Source: Mycobacteroides chelonae
Lineage (GTDB): Bacteria > Actinomycetota > Actinomycetes > Mycobacteriales > Mycobacteriaceae
Assembly: GCF_016767715.1 (NCBI RefSeq)
Contig: NZ_CP050145.1
Span: 4,774,001 to 4,838,000 of the forward strand
Reading direction: 5' to 3'
DNA length: 64,000 bases
Shown: positions 24,407 through 34,073 of the stretch, piece after piece
Layout of the letters: each line of letters begins with the position of its first letter
Position numbering within the stretch: position 1 is the stretch's first letter
The notes under the pieces: model-generated
Told to the model about the DNA's origin: nothing
Database searches by the model: none
Seen by the model: the letters and a program-made list of their open reading frames with translations, nothing else
Translations under genes and position numbers: made by a program

Positions 24407-24547
24407 CTATCTGTTGCCGTCCCCGACCTCGACACTGCCATCACTGGTCGATTCGTCTGCCTTGGCGTCCTCGGAACCGCCGCAACAGCACGACGAGCCG
24501 GACACGGTTTCAGTGTCAGAAATTCCCTGCTCACTATTTTCGGACAT
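24407..24547 (-). CDS. 46-aa acidic Cys-rich peptide (unannotated type, possible copper ligand)
   Basis: Small open frame found by reading the gap after the P-type ATPase. ATG at 24547, TAG at 24409-24407. It is strongly acidic with a single cluster SGSSCCCGGSED at about residues 17-27; no other Cys. A purine-rich GGAGAAGGAGAGG lies about 10 nt upstream, and an intrinsic terminator follows 40 nt downstream, so it is the last gene of the HMA/ATPase operon. The Cys triplet could bind Cu(I) as a metallothionein or delivery peptide, but it does not look like mycobacterial MymT. No signal peptide. Confidence 0.7.
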   Translation of the reverse strand: MSENSEQGISDTETVSGSSCCCGGSEDAKADESTSDGSVEVGDGNR

Positions 24548-24594
24548 CTTATTAATACCTCTCCTTCTCCTATTTTGGACCGCTGATAGCGTCT

Positions 24595-26856
24595 TCAGAC
24601 GGAAATGCTTTTGAAACGGCGCAGACGAAGGCTGTTTCCCACTACGAACACACTCGAGAACGCCATCGCAGCACCCGCCAGCATGGGATTCAACATCCCC
24701 AGCGCAGCAATTGGAATTGCGGCGACATTGTATGAGAAGGCCCAGAACAGATTGGACTTAATGGTGCTCAATGTCCTACGAGACAGTCGAATGGCGTCAA
24801 CAGCACTGCGTAGGTCTCCACGTATCAACGTGATATCAGCAGCTTCAATCGCGACATCCGCACCCGTACCCATCGCCAGTCCGAGATCGGCCTGCGCAAG
24901 CGCCGGGGCATCGTTGACGCCGTCACCCACGACCGCCACAACCTTGCCCTCAGCCTGCAACCGAGTGACCACGTCCAACTTGTCCATGGGGAGTACCTCG
25001 GCGATGACTTCCTCGATACCGAGTTCGGCAGCAATCTGCTGTGCGACCGCCGCGTTGTCCCCCGTCAACAGAACGGGGGTCAAGCCCAGGCGGCGTAACC
25101 CGGCTACGGCTTCAAAACTGGTTGGCTTCACGGTGTCGGCGACCACCAGGAGCCCACGGACCTGCCCGTCCCACCCAACGACGACAACCGTTTTGCCTTG
25201 ATGCTCCGCGCGGGCCTTGGCCTTCGCCAGTTCCTCGGTCAGGGCAGGCAGCGAATCTGCCAGAAACGACTCGCGCCCCACCAGGACAGCGCGCCCGTCG
25301 ACTGTTCCCCGCACGCCCCTTCCCTCTACGTTCGTGAACTCGACGGGTGTGGGTAGGTCTGGGATCTCGTCCGCGGCGGCCCGCGCAATCGCCTGCCCGA
25401 TCGGATGCTCCGAGGCGTTCTCGAGTGCGCCCGCCAGTCTGAGCACCTCGGCTCGGTCGGTACCCGGCGACGCCAGCACCTCGATGAGGGTCATCTTCCC
25501 GGTCGTCACGGTCCCCGTCTTGTCGAGCACCACGGTGTCGGCTTTGCGCGTGGACTCCAACACCTCGGGTCCCTTGATCAACACACCCATCTGGGCACCG
25601 CGTCCGGTGCCGACGAGTAGCGCCGTGGGCGTGGCGAGGCCGAGGGCGCAGGGGCAGGCGATCACGAGCACCGCTACGGCAGCCGTAAAGGCTGCGGATA
25701 CCGGGAACCCGGCCCCGAGCCACGCGCCGAGGGTCATAGCGGCGATCATGATCACGATCGGCACGAACACACCCGAGATCCGGTCCGCGAGGCGTTGCAC
25801 ATCCGCTTTGCCGGTCTGTGCGAACTCGACCATTCTGGCCATTTGAGCCAGTTGTGTATGCGTGCCCGCTCGGGTGGCCCGCACGACAACCTGCCCGCTG
25901 GTGTTCAGCGTTCCGCCTGCGACAGCGTCACCCTCGGTGACTTCGACGGGGACCGACTCCCCCGTCAACATCGACGCATCCACGGCAGAGACGCCGGACA
26001 CCACTTCACCGTCGGTGGCGATCTTTTCACCTGGGCGAACGACGAATAGATCACCCACAGAGAGCTCCTCAACGGGGATCTTGGTCTCCACTCCGTGGCG
26101 CAAGATCGAAACCTCTTTTGCGCCGAGCTCAAGCAGCGCTCTCAATGCCGCGCCGGCTTCCCTCTTGGAACGCTTTTCGAAGTATCGACCTGCCAGAACG
26201 AAGGCGGTGACCCCCACCGCCGCCTCAAGGTATATGTTTGCTGCGCCGTCGGACGGTCCTATAGTCAGCTCAAACCGGTGTGTCATGCCGGGTGTGCCAG
26301 CAGTGCCCAAAAACAACGCGTACAGCGACCACAGATATGCGCTGATCGTGCCGACCGAGATCAACGTATCCATCGTCGCGGCGCCATGACACAGGTTGGT
26401 CCATGCCGCTTTATGGAACGGCCAACCCGCCCACACGACGACAGGCGACGCCAGGATGACCGAAGCCCATTGCCAGTAGGTGAACTGGAGGGCAGGCACC
26501 ATCGCCATGGCAATGACCGGGACGGCCAACATGAGGGCGCCAAGCAGCCGGGTACGCAAGGACACCAGCTCCGCGATGGCGCCGCTGGGCTCGCCACCCG
26601 ATTCTGGGCGATGCACAGCCGGTACCACCAGCGACGCGGTGTAACCGGTCCTTTCTATCTCGGCGAGCAGTAACGCCGGGTCGTATCCCTCCGGCGCCGA
26701 CACTGTCGCCTTCTCGGTCGCGTAATTGACCGTGGCACTTACGCCGTCGAGCCTGTTCAACTTGCGCTCGATCCTGTTCGCACAGGACGCGCATGTCATC
26801 CCACCGATATTCAGCTCGACATCATGGGCCTTAGCCGGATGTAGCGACGCCGTCAT
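24595..26856 (-). CDS. Copper-type P1B heavy-metal translocating ATPase
   Basis: 753 aa. One N-terminal HMA domain (GMTCASC, Cys22 and Cys25), then eight predicted helices. The membrane metal site is ACPCALG (about residue 400); phosphorylation site DKTGTVTTG (about 442); SEHPIGQ (ATP-binding His); LLTGDN (about 600); [10 protein letters not shown]. The last helices carry SYNVAAIP and an MAFSS motif, the pattern of Cu(I) P1B-1 pumps. GAGGAGAAG precedes ATG 26856. It exports Cu(I) from the cytoplasm, receiving it from the HMA protein encoded two genes upstream. Confidence 0.95.
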   Translation of the reverse strand: MTASLHPAKAHDVELNIGGMTCASCANRIERKLNRLDGVSATVNYATEKATVSAPEGYDPALLLAEIERTGYTASLVVPAVHRPESGGEPSGAIAELVSLRTRLLGALMLAVPVIAMAMVPALQFTYWQWASVILASPVVVWAGWPFHKAAWTNLCHGAATMDTLISVGTISAYLWSLYALFLGTAGTPGMTHRFELTIGPSDGAANIYLEAAVGVTAFVLAGRYFEKRSKREAGAALRALLELGAKEVSILRHGVETKIPVEELSVGDLFVVRPGEKIATDGEVVSGVSAVDASMLTGESVPVEVTEGDAVAGGTLNTSGQVVVRATRAGTHTQLAQMARMVEFAQTGKADVQRLADRISGVFVPIVIMIAAMTLGAWLGAGFPVSAAFTAAVAVLVIACPCALGLATPTALLVGTGRGAQMGVLIKGPEVLESTRKADTVVLDKTGTVTTGKMTLIEVLASPGTDRAEVLRLAGALENASEHPIGQAIARAAADEIPDLPTPVEFTNVEGRGVRGTVDGRAVLVGRESFLADSLPALTEELAKAKARAEHQGKTVVVVGWDGQVRGLLVVADTVKPTSFEAVAGLRRLGLTPVLLTGDNAAVAQQIAAELGIEEVIAEVLPMDKLDVVTRLQAEGKVVAVVGDGVNDAPALAQADLGLAMGTGADVAIEAADITLIRGDLRSAVDAIRLSRRTLSTIKSNLFWAFSYNVAAIPIAALGMLNPMLAGAAMAFSSVFVVGNSLRLRRFKSISV

Positions 26857-26895
26857 GACTTCTCCTCATAGTTCCTGTGCTGCCGACGATTTCGA

Positions 26896-27864
26896 TCAAT
26901 GACCACCGGCGTGCGCGTGACCGTGCGTTTCGCTTGGCTGCGCCGTCCCGTCGCGCTTCGAGGCGTCAACAATGAATCGGGCGGTGTGGACTTTCCCCTC
27001 AACCTGGAAGTCCAGGTACAGCAGATACCTGCCGGCCGTCGGGGCGTTCGCCGCAAATGAGATTGAGGGACCGCCGTGCTGGTTCGCGGCCGGCTCCGCA
27101 CCTTCGGGATGCACGTGGAGAAAGGCCAGATCCCCGTCACGTAAGGCGATGAGATGCCCGAAGGCGCCGAGGTACGGCTGCAAGGTGGTCACCGGATGTC
27201 CGTCCCGAGTGACAGTCATCGTCAGTTCCTCGGTGGCGCCCGCAACCAGTTCACCGCGGAGTTCAACGGTGAAGCCCGCGACATGATCGACGGTTCGCGC
27301 ACTGCTGGATCGCACAGGAGCGAAGTCCCCAGCGACCTCCACCGTGCGGCCAAGCGTCATCTGGCCCGTTCCCGATCTGTCGCCGGGCCGGAAGTCGACA
27401 AACACTCGGTAACTACCAGCCGCGTCCCATGTCCACGGCACCGTCCAGATCCCGGTAGCAGTGTCCAGGCTGGGATGCACGTGCCGGAAGTTCTCGCCGT
27501 CGGAGCGAACCACGATCAAATGCAGCTGCTTTTGGTGAGTATCGGCAAAATCGACGACCGGGGCCCCATCTGCCCCCAAGATCTTTAGCCGCAGATCACC
27601 GGGCTTGCCCGCGGTGGCCGGAGCCTCCACCGCCGCGAGTACGTATCCATCGCGGCTCAACGACAGCCCTTGCAAACCGTCGGCCGAACCATGTTCCGCC
27701 GACGCGCCGTGCCCATTCATCGTGTTCCCTTCTGCCATGTGTCTTGTCGTGCTCCAGCTCTGGACCGCGTTCTCGGGGACTACCGCCGCGGCGACGGCAA
27801 ACGCACAGCCGAAACCCACTCCCAGTACCGCGGTGAAAACAGCGAGTCGTCCCGCCGCGTTCAC
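26896..27864 (-). CDS. Membrane-anchored or secreted protein with His-rich tail in copper operon
   Basis: 322 aa from a GTG that overlaps the HMA stop (GTGA). One N-terminal hydrophobic segment (RLAVFTAVLGVGFGCAFAVAAAVV) would place the rest outside. A His/Met stretch (HMAEGNTMNGHGASAEHG) follows. Two beta-type domains each contain a His-x-His pair (NFRHVHPSLD and AFLHVHPEGA), and the C terminus is HGHAHAGGH. These are plausible extracytoplasmic copper ligands. A much longer frame (to 28407) is only readthrough in the HMA gene's antiframe. Family not recognised with certainty. Confidence 0.82.
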   Translation of the reverse strand: MNAAGRLAVFTAVLGVGFGCAFAVAAAVVPENAVQSWSTTRHMAEGNTMNGHGASAEHGSADGLQGLSLSRDGYVLAAVEAPATAGKPGDLRLKILGADGAPVVDFADTHQKQLHLIVVRSDGENFRHVHPSLDTATGIWTVPWTWDAAGSYRVFVDFRPGDRSGTGQMTLGRTVEVAGDFAPVRSSSARTVDHVAGFTVELRGELVAGATEELTMTVTRDGHPVTTLQPYLGAFGHLIALRDGDLAFLHVHPEGAEPAANQHGGPSISFAANAPTAGRYLLYLDFQVEGKVHTARFIVDASKRDGTAQPSETHGHAHAGGH

Positions 27865-28073
27865 GCGACTCGGACCGCCGAATAGCCGGCGACGGATACC
27901 GCCGCCACGACGTCTGCACCGTCGACGTGCTCGGCCCCTCTCACGACGAGCCTGCCGGTCTTCGCGCTGACGTCGACACTCTCCACGCCGTCGACCTCGC
28001 CGACCTCTTCGCGGATCGATGTCTCGCAATGCCCGCATGTCATCCCCGTGACCTGATACTCGCTCGAGTACAT
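27861..28073 (-). CDS. HMA-domain copper chaperone (CopZ-like)
   Basis: 70-aa single-domain HMA protein. The metal loop is GMTCGHC with Cys13 and Cys16; the rest follows the beta-alpha-beta pattern (VDGVESVDVSAKTGRLVV). It should carry Cu(I) to the P1B ATPase in the same operon. ATG 28079 is also in frame, but GAAGGG lies 6 nt before ATG 28073. It is the first gene after the CsoR-like boxes. Confidence 0.92.
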   Translation of the reverse strand: MYSSEYQVTGMTCGHCETSIREEVGEVDGVESVDVSAKTGRLVVRGAEHVDGADVVAAVSVAGYSAVRVA

Positions 28074-28089
28074 TGCCATCCCTTCGCCA

Positions 28090-28108
28090 GATACCCCCTC
28101 CGGGTATC
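28090..28108. promoter_or_regulatory. CsoR-like operator, promoter-proximal to the HMA gene
   Basis: GATACCC (28090-28096) and GGGTATC (28102-28108) are exact inverses around CCTCC, 17 nt upstream of the HMA start. Matches the CsoR-type box layout. Confidence 0.7.
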
Positions 28109-28125
28109 CATTCAGGTGGCGACTG

Positions 28126-28140
28126 TACCCCTATGGGGTA
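28126..28140. promoter_or_regulatory. CsoR-like operator, distal to the HMA gene
   Basis: TACCCCTATGGGGTA is a TACCCC/GGGGTA inverted repeat around TAT, followed by TATAAAG. It lies 53 nt upstream of the HMA gene and 59 nt upstream of the divergent amidohydrolase gene. Confidence 0.7.
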
Positions 28141-28198
28141 TATAAAGCCAGCGACGTGTCCGGGCGGGTGAACTCGTCGGTGCGTCAACCGAAGCACA

Positions 28199-29131
28199 AT
28201 GACCAACCCGGGCAGACCGATTGATATAGATGGGCGTATGCCCGAATCAGCGTTCGCCCCGGAGCCGGTCAGACAGATCTGGCAAGAGCTCGGTGTCCCG
28301 GGGATCGTGGACGTGCACACCCACTTCATGCCCAAGCCCGTCATGGACAAGGTGTGGGCGTACTTCGACTCGGCGGGGCCTCTCATCGGGCGCCCCTGGC
28401 CGATCACCTACCGCACCGAAGAGTCCCAGCGGGTACAGACGCTGCGAGAGTTCGGCGTGCTCCGGTTCACCTCGTTGATCTATGCCCACAAGCCGCAGAT
28501 GGCTGCCTGGCTGAATCAGTGGGCCACCCAGTTCGCGGCACAGACCCCGGACTGCGTGCACACCGCCACCTTCTTTCCCGAAGCCGGCGCCATCAACTAC
28601 GTGCGCGAGGCTATCGAGGCTGGCGCGGGCGTCTTCAAGGTCCACATCCAGGTGGGGGCGTTCTCCCCCATCGATCCGCTGCTCGTCCCCGTGTGGGGGC
28701 TTCTCGAGGACGCCGCTGTTCCGGTGGTGATCCACTGCGGCTCCGGACCGGCGCCGGGCGAGTTCACCGGGCCCGAGCCAATCCGGGTGCTGCTCAAGCA
28801 GTTCCCCCGCCTGCGCCTGATCATCGCGCATATGGGTATGCCCGAGTACTCCGACTTTCTCGATATCTCCGCGCAGTACGAGGAGGTACGTCTCGACACC
28901 ACCATGGCCTTCACCACGTTCTCGAATGAGAAGGCGCCGTTTCCGGAATCCGCCTACCCGCGACTGATAGATCTCGGTCACAAGATCTTCTTCGGCAGCG
29001 ACTTTCCGAACATCCCCTACGGATATGCCGAAGCGGTCACCGCGCTGCAGGTGTTGCCCGGTGTCGACGATAACTGGATGCGCGATGTCCTCTACCGCAA
29101 CGGCGCCACACTATTCCGTGTCGACGGCTAG
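28199..29131 (+). CDS. Amidohydrolase family (amidohydrolase-2/ACMSD-like) metal hydrolase
   Basis: 310 aa, TIM-barrel hydrolase or decarboxylase. Metal ligands: VDVHTHF (H-x-H) at about residues 38-44, VIHCGSG (His), IIAHMGMP (His), and FGSDFPN (Asp). No lysine-carbamate motif is visible, in keeping with the ACMSD-like group. ATG 28199 is used; ATG 28238 (MPESAFAP) is an alternative that would remove a poorly conserved leader. It is divergent from the copper operon and overlaps the convergent FAAL gene by 4 nt. Confidence 0.85.
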   Translation: MTNPGRPIDIDGRMPESAFAPEPVRQIWQELGVPGIVDVHTHFMPKPVMDKVWAYFDSAGPLIGRPWPITYRTEESQRVQTLREFGVLRFTSLIYAHKPQMAAWLNQWATQFAAQTPDCVHTATFFPEAGAINYVREAIEAGAGVFKVHIQVGAFSPIDPLLVPVWGLLEDAAVPVVIHCGSGPAPGEFTGPEPIRVLLKQFPRLRLIIAHMGMPEYSDFLDISAQYEEVRLDTTMAFTTFSNEKAPFPESAYPRLIDLGHKIFFGSDFPNIPYGYAEAVTALQVLPGVDDNWMRDVLYRNGATLFRVDG

Positions 29132-30789
29132 ACGAGCGAGCCCGCCCGATAGGCCTCCCGGACCATGAGCCGCTGACGTTTTCCGCTCGTGGTCCGGGGA
29201 ATGGTTCGCGCCGGTACCACAACCACCTCATCGAGGGAGAACCCGAAGGCGGCACGCACACCCCCGGCGATACGTGTCCGAAGTTCCGCATACTCGTCGA
29301 CTGGCGCGCGGGTCCCGACGACGGCGATCACCGACTCACGGGCCCGCTGTTCGTCACGCAAGGAGAAGACGACAGATACTCCACCGGCACCGGACATATT
29401 GTCGATCTCCCGCTCGATGTCGTAGGGCGGGAAATTGCGACCACGCACGATCAGCATCTCCTTGTGCCGGCCCACCACGAACAGTTCGCCATCGGTGAGA
29501 AAGCCGCGGTCGCCGGTGTCATGCCATCCACCCACAGGCGTGGCCACTCCCCCGTCTGCGGTGAGGTAGCCCGCCATCACCGATGGCCCCCTCACCTGAA
29601 TATCGCCGACCGTACCGTCTGATGAGCGCGCACCGTCTGGGGCGACGATCCGAAGTTCCAGGCCATCGACCACCTTCCCGCAGGAGACCACGGGCTCGCC
29701 GTCATCTGGCCCGCGCCCAATTCGCACCCTGCCGAAGGACAGCGCGTCAGGCATACAGGCTTGCAGCGCAACGGTTGTCGCGAGCACTGTTTCGGCCATG
29801 CCGTAGCACGGCACCAACACATCGGTCCGCATCCCCAGCGGTGCAAACCGTTCGGTAACCTCGCGCAGCACCGAGAACGCGATGGGCTCGGCGCCGACGT
29901 AGGCGTGACGCAGTGACGACAAGTCCACGTCTGCTATCGAGCCGCCACGCGAGATCGCCTCCGCCACTGCTCGATACGCGAACGGTGGCCCTGCGGTGTG
30001 TGTGGACCCGTGCTGGGACATGTGCCGAAGCCAGGACACCGGATCCCGCAAAAACCCCATCGGGGTCATCACACCGATCCGAAGGCCGTAGAGCAGCGCG
30101 GCCAGCACCTGGATAAATCCCATGTCGTGGTAGAACGGCAGCCAGCTGAACACTCGGTCCCGCCCGCGTAATGCCTTTGTGCCGTATGCGATTGCCGTGG
30201 CGTTGTGCACCACATTGCCGTGCGTCAGCAGTACGGCTTTAGGGGCCGACGTGGATCCGGAAGTGAGCTGGATGTGGTGGACGTCGCTGGGATCGGCACG
30301 CGAGCACCGCTTCCAGTCAATCGGTTCAGCATCAGTCAGCTCGTCATACATCACGACCAACGGGTGCGTGATCGCCACCTCTATCCGTGGCTGTGTGATT
30401 ACCATGGCCGGGTTCAGCACCCCCAGCGCCGCAACCAGATGCGCCACTCCTGCAGATTCCGGTCGCGACGGCGTCGGAGGCGGTGCGATCGCGCACGGTA
30501 CCGCGCCCAGCAAGAGCACTGCCAGCAGCGTGGTCAGGTACTCCTCGTCGCTCACCGCAATCATTGCCACCCGGTCGCCACGGCGAAGACCCCGCGCAGC
30601 CAGCGCCGCAGCACGAATCCTTATGGCATGAACCAGGTCTACCGCCGTGAGGGTATACAGATGGCGGCGCGAGTCGTAGAAGTCGATCTGCTCCAACTCC
30701 GAGCGCAGCAGCGCGGCGTAATCGATCGCGCCGGAGGCCAGAGCCGGAGCATTAGCCTTCGCATGCCGACTGATTGCTATGTCACTCAT
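29128..30789 (-). CDS. Fatty-acyl-AMP ligase-like AMP-binding protein
   Basis: 553 aa of the ANL superfamily. LTSGSTSAPKAVLLTHGN is the ATP loop; FSWLPFYHDMGFI is the motif shared by fatty-acyl-AMP ligases; then YGMAE, HDTGDRGFL and the lysine near TSGKRQR. FAALs make acyl-adenylate and load it onto a carrier protein. The ACP gene lies immediately upstream and overlaps (ATGA), so that ACP is the probable acceptor. It is the last gene of a seven-gene operon. Acyl substrate unknown. Confidence 0.9.
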   Translation of the reverse strand: MSDIAISRHAKANAPALASGAIDYAALLRSELEQIDFYDSRRHLYTLTAVDLVHAIRIRAAALAARGLRRGDRVAMIAVSDEEYLTTLLAVLLLGAVPCAIAPPPTPSRPESAGVAHLVAALGVLNPAMVITQPRIEVAITHPLVVMYDELTDAEPIDWKRCSRADPSDVHHIQLTSGSTSAPKAVLLTHGNVVHNATAIAYGTKALRGRDRVFSWLPFYHDMGFIQVLAALLYGLRIGVMTPMGFLRDPVSWLRHMSQHGSTHTAGPPFAYRAVAEAISRGGSIADVDLSSLRHAYVGAEPIAFSVLREVTERFAPLGMRTDVLVPCYGMAETVLATTVALQACMPDALSFGRVRIGRGPDDGEPVVSCGKVVDGLELRIVAPDGARSSDGTVGDIQVRGPSVMAGYLTADGGVATPVGGWHDTGDRGFLTDGELFVVGRHKEMLIVRGRNFPPYDIEREIDNMSGAGGVSVVFSLRDEQRARESVIAVVGTRAPVDEYAELRTRIAGGVRAAFGFSLDEVVVVPARTIPRTTSGKRQRLMVREAYRAGSLV

Positions 30790-31091
30790 GCCTGTTCGCG
30801 GCGTTTCGCCTTATCGCTAAGACGCTGACGGATGAGCACTCCGATATCGCCCACCACCGTGAACGCGAAGGCTTCCTCTTCGGGAATGAAGACCGAGAAC
30901 CTATCCTCCAGCTCGTTCATCAACGCCATCAGCACCACGGAGTCGACGGGTAAGGCGAGTAGCGGCGAATCGACGTCGACCGCCTCAAGATCGACCTGCA
31001 CCAGATCCTCCGCGGGAAGCAGCCGGGTCAAGGCATCTCGAAGCGCACCGATGATTTCCGTATCGTCTGGGAGCGCAACGGTTTCGGTCAT
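30786..31091 (-). CDS. Acyl carrier protein
   Basis: 101-aa carrier protein. The phosphopantetheine attachment is in LLALPVDSVVLMALMN, with Ser in the DS(V) motif at about residue 50. Acidic helices surround it. ATGA overlaps tie it to the ABC ATPase upstream and to the FAAL downstream. It should carry the acyl or peptidyl intermediate of the cluster. Confidence 0.9.
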   Translation of the reverse strand: MTETVALPDDTEIIGALRDALTRLLPAEDLVQVDLEAVDVDSPLLALPVDSVVLMALMNELEDRFSVFIPEEEAFAFTVVGDIGVLIRQRLSDKAKRREQA

Positions 31092-31774
31092 TTTTCCTCT
31101 TTCTCCAGCAACACGCCATCTTCGAGGTGCAGCACCCGATCAGCGATCCCGGTGAGGCGCAGATCGTGTGTCACGATCACCACCGCCGCACCTTGAGTCC
31201 GGGCGGCATCCGCGAGTTGTTCGGCCACCTTCTTCCCCGTAGCCGAATCCAGGTTCGCGGTGGGCTCATCGGCCAGGACCAGCCCTGGCCGCGCCACCAG
31301 GGCGCGTGCGGCAGCGACGCGCTGCTTCTCTCCGCCCGAGAGCGCCGGTGGGCGATGGCCGGTCCGGTGCCCCAATCCCAGCTCGGTCAGCACTTCCCTA
31401 GCCCGTGTCATCGCGGCATCCTTCTTGACCCCGGCATAGCGAAGCGGCAGAGCCACGTTCTCAGCGCTCGTCAACGCGTTGAGCAGGTTGTATTCCTGAA
31501 ATAGGAAGCCCAAGCGCTCCAAGCGGATTCGTGATCGCTCCCGTTCGCCGAGCTCGCCAACGTTCTGTCCATCGATCCGGATGTGCCCCGAATCCGGGGT
31601 TAGCAGAAGACCCATGACAAGAAGTGCGGTGGTCTTTCCTCCACCGGAGGGGCCGACGACCAGAACCACCTCATGGGGTTTGACCGTCAGATCCAGACCC
31701 CGCAGAGCACGCACCGCGGCATCACCGGCGCCGTACTGGTGTTCGACATTCTCAAGTTGCAAAACAGGATTCAT
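31088..31774 (-). CDS. ABC transporter ATP-binding protein (MacB/LolD-type)
   Basis: 228 aa from ATG 31774; the frame extends upstream through the permease gene but is not coding there. Walker [10 protein letters not shown], signature LSGGEKQR, Walker [10 protein letters not shown], and the H-loop VTHD are all present. The Gly-x-Gly-Gly-Gly Walker variant is normal for this group. Together with the FtsX-type permease it forms a mechanotransmission-type exporter. RBS (GGAGGTG) lies in the 5-nt gap and the end of the permease gene. Confidence 0.92.
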   Translation of the reverse strand: MNPVLQLENVEHQYGAGDAAVRALRGLDLTVKPHEVVLVVGPSGGGKTTALLVMGLLLTPDSGHIRIDGQNVGELGERERSRIRLERLGFLFQEYNLLNALTSAENVALPLRYAGVKKDAAMTRAREVLTELGLGHRTGHRPPALSGGEKQRVAAARALVARPGLVLADEPTANLDSATGKKVAEQLADAARTQGAAVVIVTHDLRLTGIADRVLHLEDGVLLEKEEK

Positions 31775-31779
31775 CGAAT

Positions 31780-32886
31780 TCACCTCCGGAAGGCCTGAGC
31801 AGGGTCGATCCGTGTGACCCGCCGGACCGGGATCAATGATCCGATGATCGCCATGACGCCCGTGGCGGCCGCCATCGCGGCGAGCATGGCGGGCGTGACC
31901 TCCACCATGACGTCGCCCATTCGGTCCTTCAGCAGAAACTGCACCCCATAGGTGACGCCCGCGCCCAGCACATATCCGAGTCCGGCGATCAAGGCGGCCT
32001 GGGTAATCACAGTGCGGCACAGCTGCGCCGGACGCACACCCAGCGCGCGCAGCACTCCGAAATCACCCATCTGCTCTGTGGTTACCGCGAGCACGGTCAG
32101 GCCCACCAGCGCCACCCCGACCAGCGCGGCGATCCCGATCATCGTCTTCAATGGTCGTCCGATCATCGAGATCACAATCGCCCGGCTGTTCTCGGCGAAC
32201 GTGTCGGAGGTGAGTGCGTCCATTCCGGGGGCCGACTTGCGGACCGAATCCGCGACCTGGTCCGTGCTGAATCCCTCGGCCGGTTGAACCAGGAAGTAGG
32301 ACACGCGATTTCCCGCACGCAGTAGACGCGTTGCATCGGGCAGCGAGATGAACGCATAGAAGTTGCCCACGGCGGCCGTTTGGTTCGACAACCCCACAAC
32401 CGTGAAATCACCGTCCACGAGCTGCACCGTGTCGCCAACATGGATCTTGTTCTTCTTGGCGAGGACACGATCGAGCACGACCTCGCCAGGTCCCGCTACG
32501 TTGCGCCCCTCCGACAATGACCACGGGCCGCCCACACCGGTGGCCGTGTCGTATCCGACGACGAAGTACGCGGTGTGCCCGCCGTCATGCACGAAATCCG
32601 ATGGGAGCCCCAGAATCGGTTCGGCGGACTGCACACCAGGGACCTTCAACAGCCGGTCCTTGCCGTCAGCGGGCAACCACGACACCGCGCGGAACATCTG
32701 GGAAACTCCGGGCTGGGCAACCCACACCGCCCCCTTGGAGTGGTCGATGTAAGTGGTGACCTGATTCGTGGTTCCCACGAAGATGCCGGACATCACCAAC
32801 ACCAGGATCACCGCGACGGCGACCCCGATCACCGAAAGGACAAATCGGGCGCGCTCTGCGACAAGGTTCTTGACGGCGACGATCAT
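31780..32886 (-). CDS. ABC transporter permease, FtsX/DevC-like
   Basis: 368 aa. Four membrane helices: one N-terminal (about 15-38), three in the C-terminal third (about 245-355), with a large extracytoplasmic domain between (MacB/DevC type). C-terminal PVRRVTRIDPAQAF is the usual FtsX ending. Its start overlaps the cysteine desulfurase stop. Likely exports or extracts the product made by the cluster. Confidence 0.9.
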   Translation of the reverse strand: MIVAVKNLVAERARFVLSVIGVAVAVILVLVMSGIFVGTTNQVTTYIDHSKGAVWVAQPGVSQMFRAVSWLPADGKDRLLKVPGVQSAEPILGLPSDFVHDGGHTAYFVVGYDTATGVGGPWSLSEGRNVAGPGEVVLDRVLAKKNKIHVGDTVQLVDGDFTVVGLSNQTAAVGNFYAFISLPDATRLLRAGNRVSYFLVQPAEGFSTDQVADSVRKSAPGMDALTSDTFAENSRAIVISMIGRPLKTMIGIAALVGVALVGLTVLAVTTEQMGDFGVLRALGVRPAQLCRTVITQAALIAGLGYVLGAGVTYGVQFLLKDRMGDVMVEVTPAMLAAMAAATGVMAIIGSLIPVRRVTRIDPAQAFRR

Positions 32887-34073
32887 CGGACCATCCCACC
32901 GGCCATGTCGCGCAACCTGTGTACGGCCCGAGTAGTAACCGCGACGACCCTGTCGACATCATCCGGTGACACGTCAGGCCCCATCGAGATCCGCACCGTG
33001 GCCCGCGCCTGGTCCTGGGTCAACTGCATCGCTTGCAGCACATGAGAAACCGAGTCTTCTCCAGCGTGACAGGCCGATCCGGTGGATACATAGATGCCGT
33101 GCATATCGAGATCGTCGGCGAGGGTGTCGGCGCGAATTCCGTCAAAGCGGACGCTGATTGTTTCCTCCAGCACCGGCTCTGTCACGTTGAGATGCACACC
33201 GCCAACGGCGCGGAGCCCATCGAGCAGCTGCTCGCGGCGGTCGCGCATGCCCAGCCGGTAGCCCATCGAGACAGAGCTCAGACACGCGTCGGCCGCGGCG
33301 GCCATGCCTAGCGCACCGGGCACGTTTTCGGTACCCGCGCGCAACCGGTTCTCCTGCGGTCCCCCGCGCATGACCGGCAACAGCTGATGTCCACCGCGTA
33401 CCAGTAGCGCACCCATTCCCCGTGGTCCGCCAAACTTGTGCGCGGAGACCGAGATCATTGTGGCACCAATGCTTGTCAGATCAAGCTTGCCGGCTGTGTG
33501 CACGGCGTCCACGTGGAATGCTGAACCCGACCGTGCGGCGATCTCGGCTATATCCCCAACCGGCTGGATGGCACCAGTCTCGTTGTTCGCGTGCATCACC
33601 GAGATCAGCCGCGTCTCGCGGCGCAACGCACGAGCCACCTGCGCCGCATCCACATGCCCGGTCGGCGCGGGATCGACGAAGGTCACTTCCACACCCAGGT
33701 CCTGCAGCGCGTGAGCATTCGCCAGGACTGCCGGATGCTCGATCGATGAGGTCACCAGGTGACCCTGAAACCCCACAGCCGCAAAGGTTCCCCATAGTGC
33801 CAAAGTGTTGGCCTCGCTTCCGCCGGAAGTCAGCACCACCTCCTCGGTATCGGCGCCGAAGAGCCTGGCAACGGTCTGGCGGGCATCGCTGAGGGCGTCC
33901 GCGGCGTCCCGCCCCGCGCTGTGTCGGCTCGACGGATTTCCGACTAGCCGGTGCCCGCTCAATATCGCCTGTGCGGCACGTGGATGCAGGGGTGCGGTGG
34001 CGGCGTAATCCAAGTAGATCTCTGCCGGCGCTATCTGCGCGGGTGGACTAAGTACCGGGGAGGGCGCTGACAT
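32883..34073 (-). CDS. Cysteine desulfurase (NifS/IscS family)
   Basis: 396-aa PLP enzyme that moves sulfur from cysteine to an acceptor. YLDYAATAPLHPRA start, HANNETGAIQP, catalytic lysine in VSAHKFGGPRGMG (about residue 215), and the persulfide Cys in STGSACHAGEDSVSHVL (about 340). It overlaps the IscU-like gene by 26 nt. In a cluster with ACP and acyl-activating genes it may provide sulfur for a product rather than only for Fe-S assembly. Confidence 0.93.
   Translation of the reverse strand: MSAPSPVLSPPAQIAPAEIYLDYAATAPLHPRAAQAILSGHRLVGNPSSRHSAGRDAADALSDARQTVARLFGADTEEVVLTSGGSEANTLALWGTFAAVGFQGHLVTSSIEHPAVLANAHALQDLGVEVTFVDPAPTGHVDAAQVARALRRETRLISVMHANNETGAIQPVGDIAEIAARSGSAFHVDAVHTAGKLDLTSIGATMISVSAHKFGGPRGMGALLVRGGHQLLPVMRGGPQENRLRAGTENVPGALGMAAAADACLSSVSMGYRLGMRDRREQLLDGLRAVGGVHLNVTEPVLEETISVRFDGIRADTLADDLDMHGIYVSTGSACHAGEDSVSHVLQAMQLTQDQARATVRISMGPDVSPDDVDRVVAVTTRAVHRLRDMAGGMVR

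Noticed and set aside
28199..28237. Copper-regulated amidohydrolase
   Set aside because: It is divergent from the boxes, but there is no functional link; the boxes are closer to the HMA start and match its promoter position.
26896..28407. A 503-codon minus-strand frame read as one protein
   Set aside because: The first 180 codons are the alternative frame of the HMA chaperone and its promoter; the GTG at 27864 overlapping the HMA stop is a better start.
31775..32020. N-terminal extension of the ABC ATPase
   Set aside because: The extension is antiframe of the permease; ATG 31774 has a good ribosome-binding site and starts the ABC domain.
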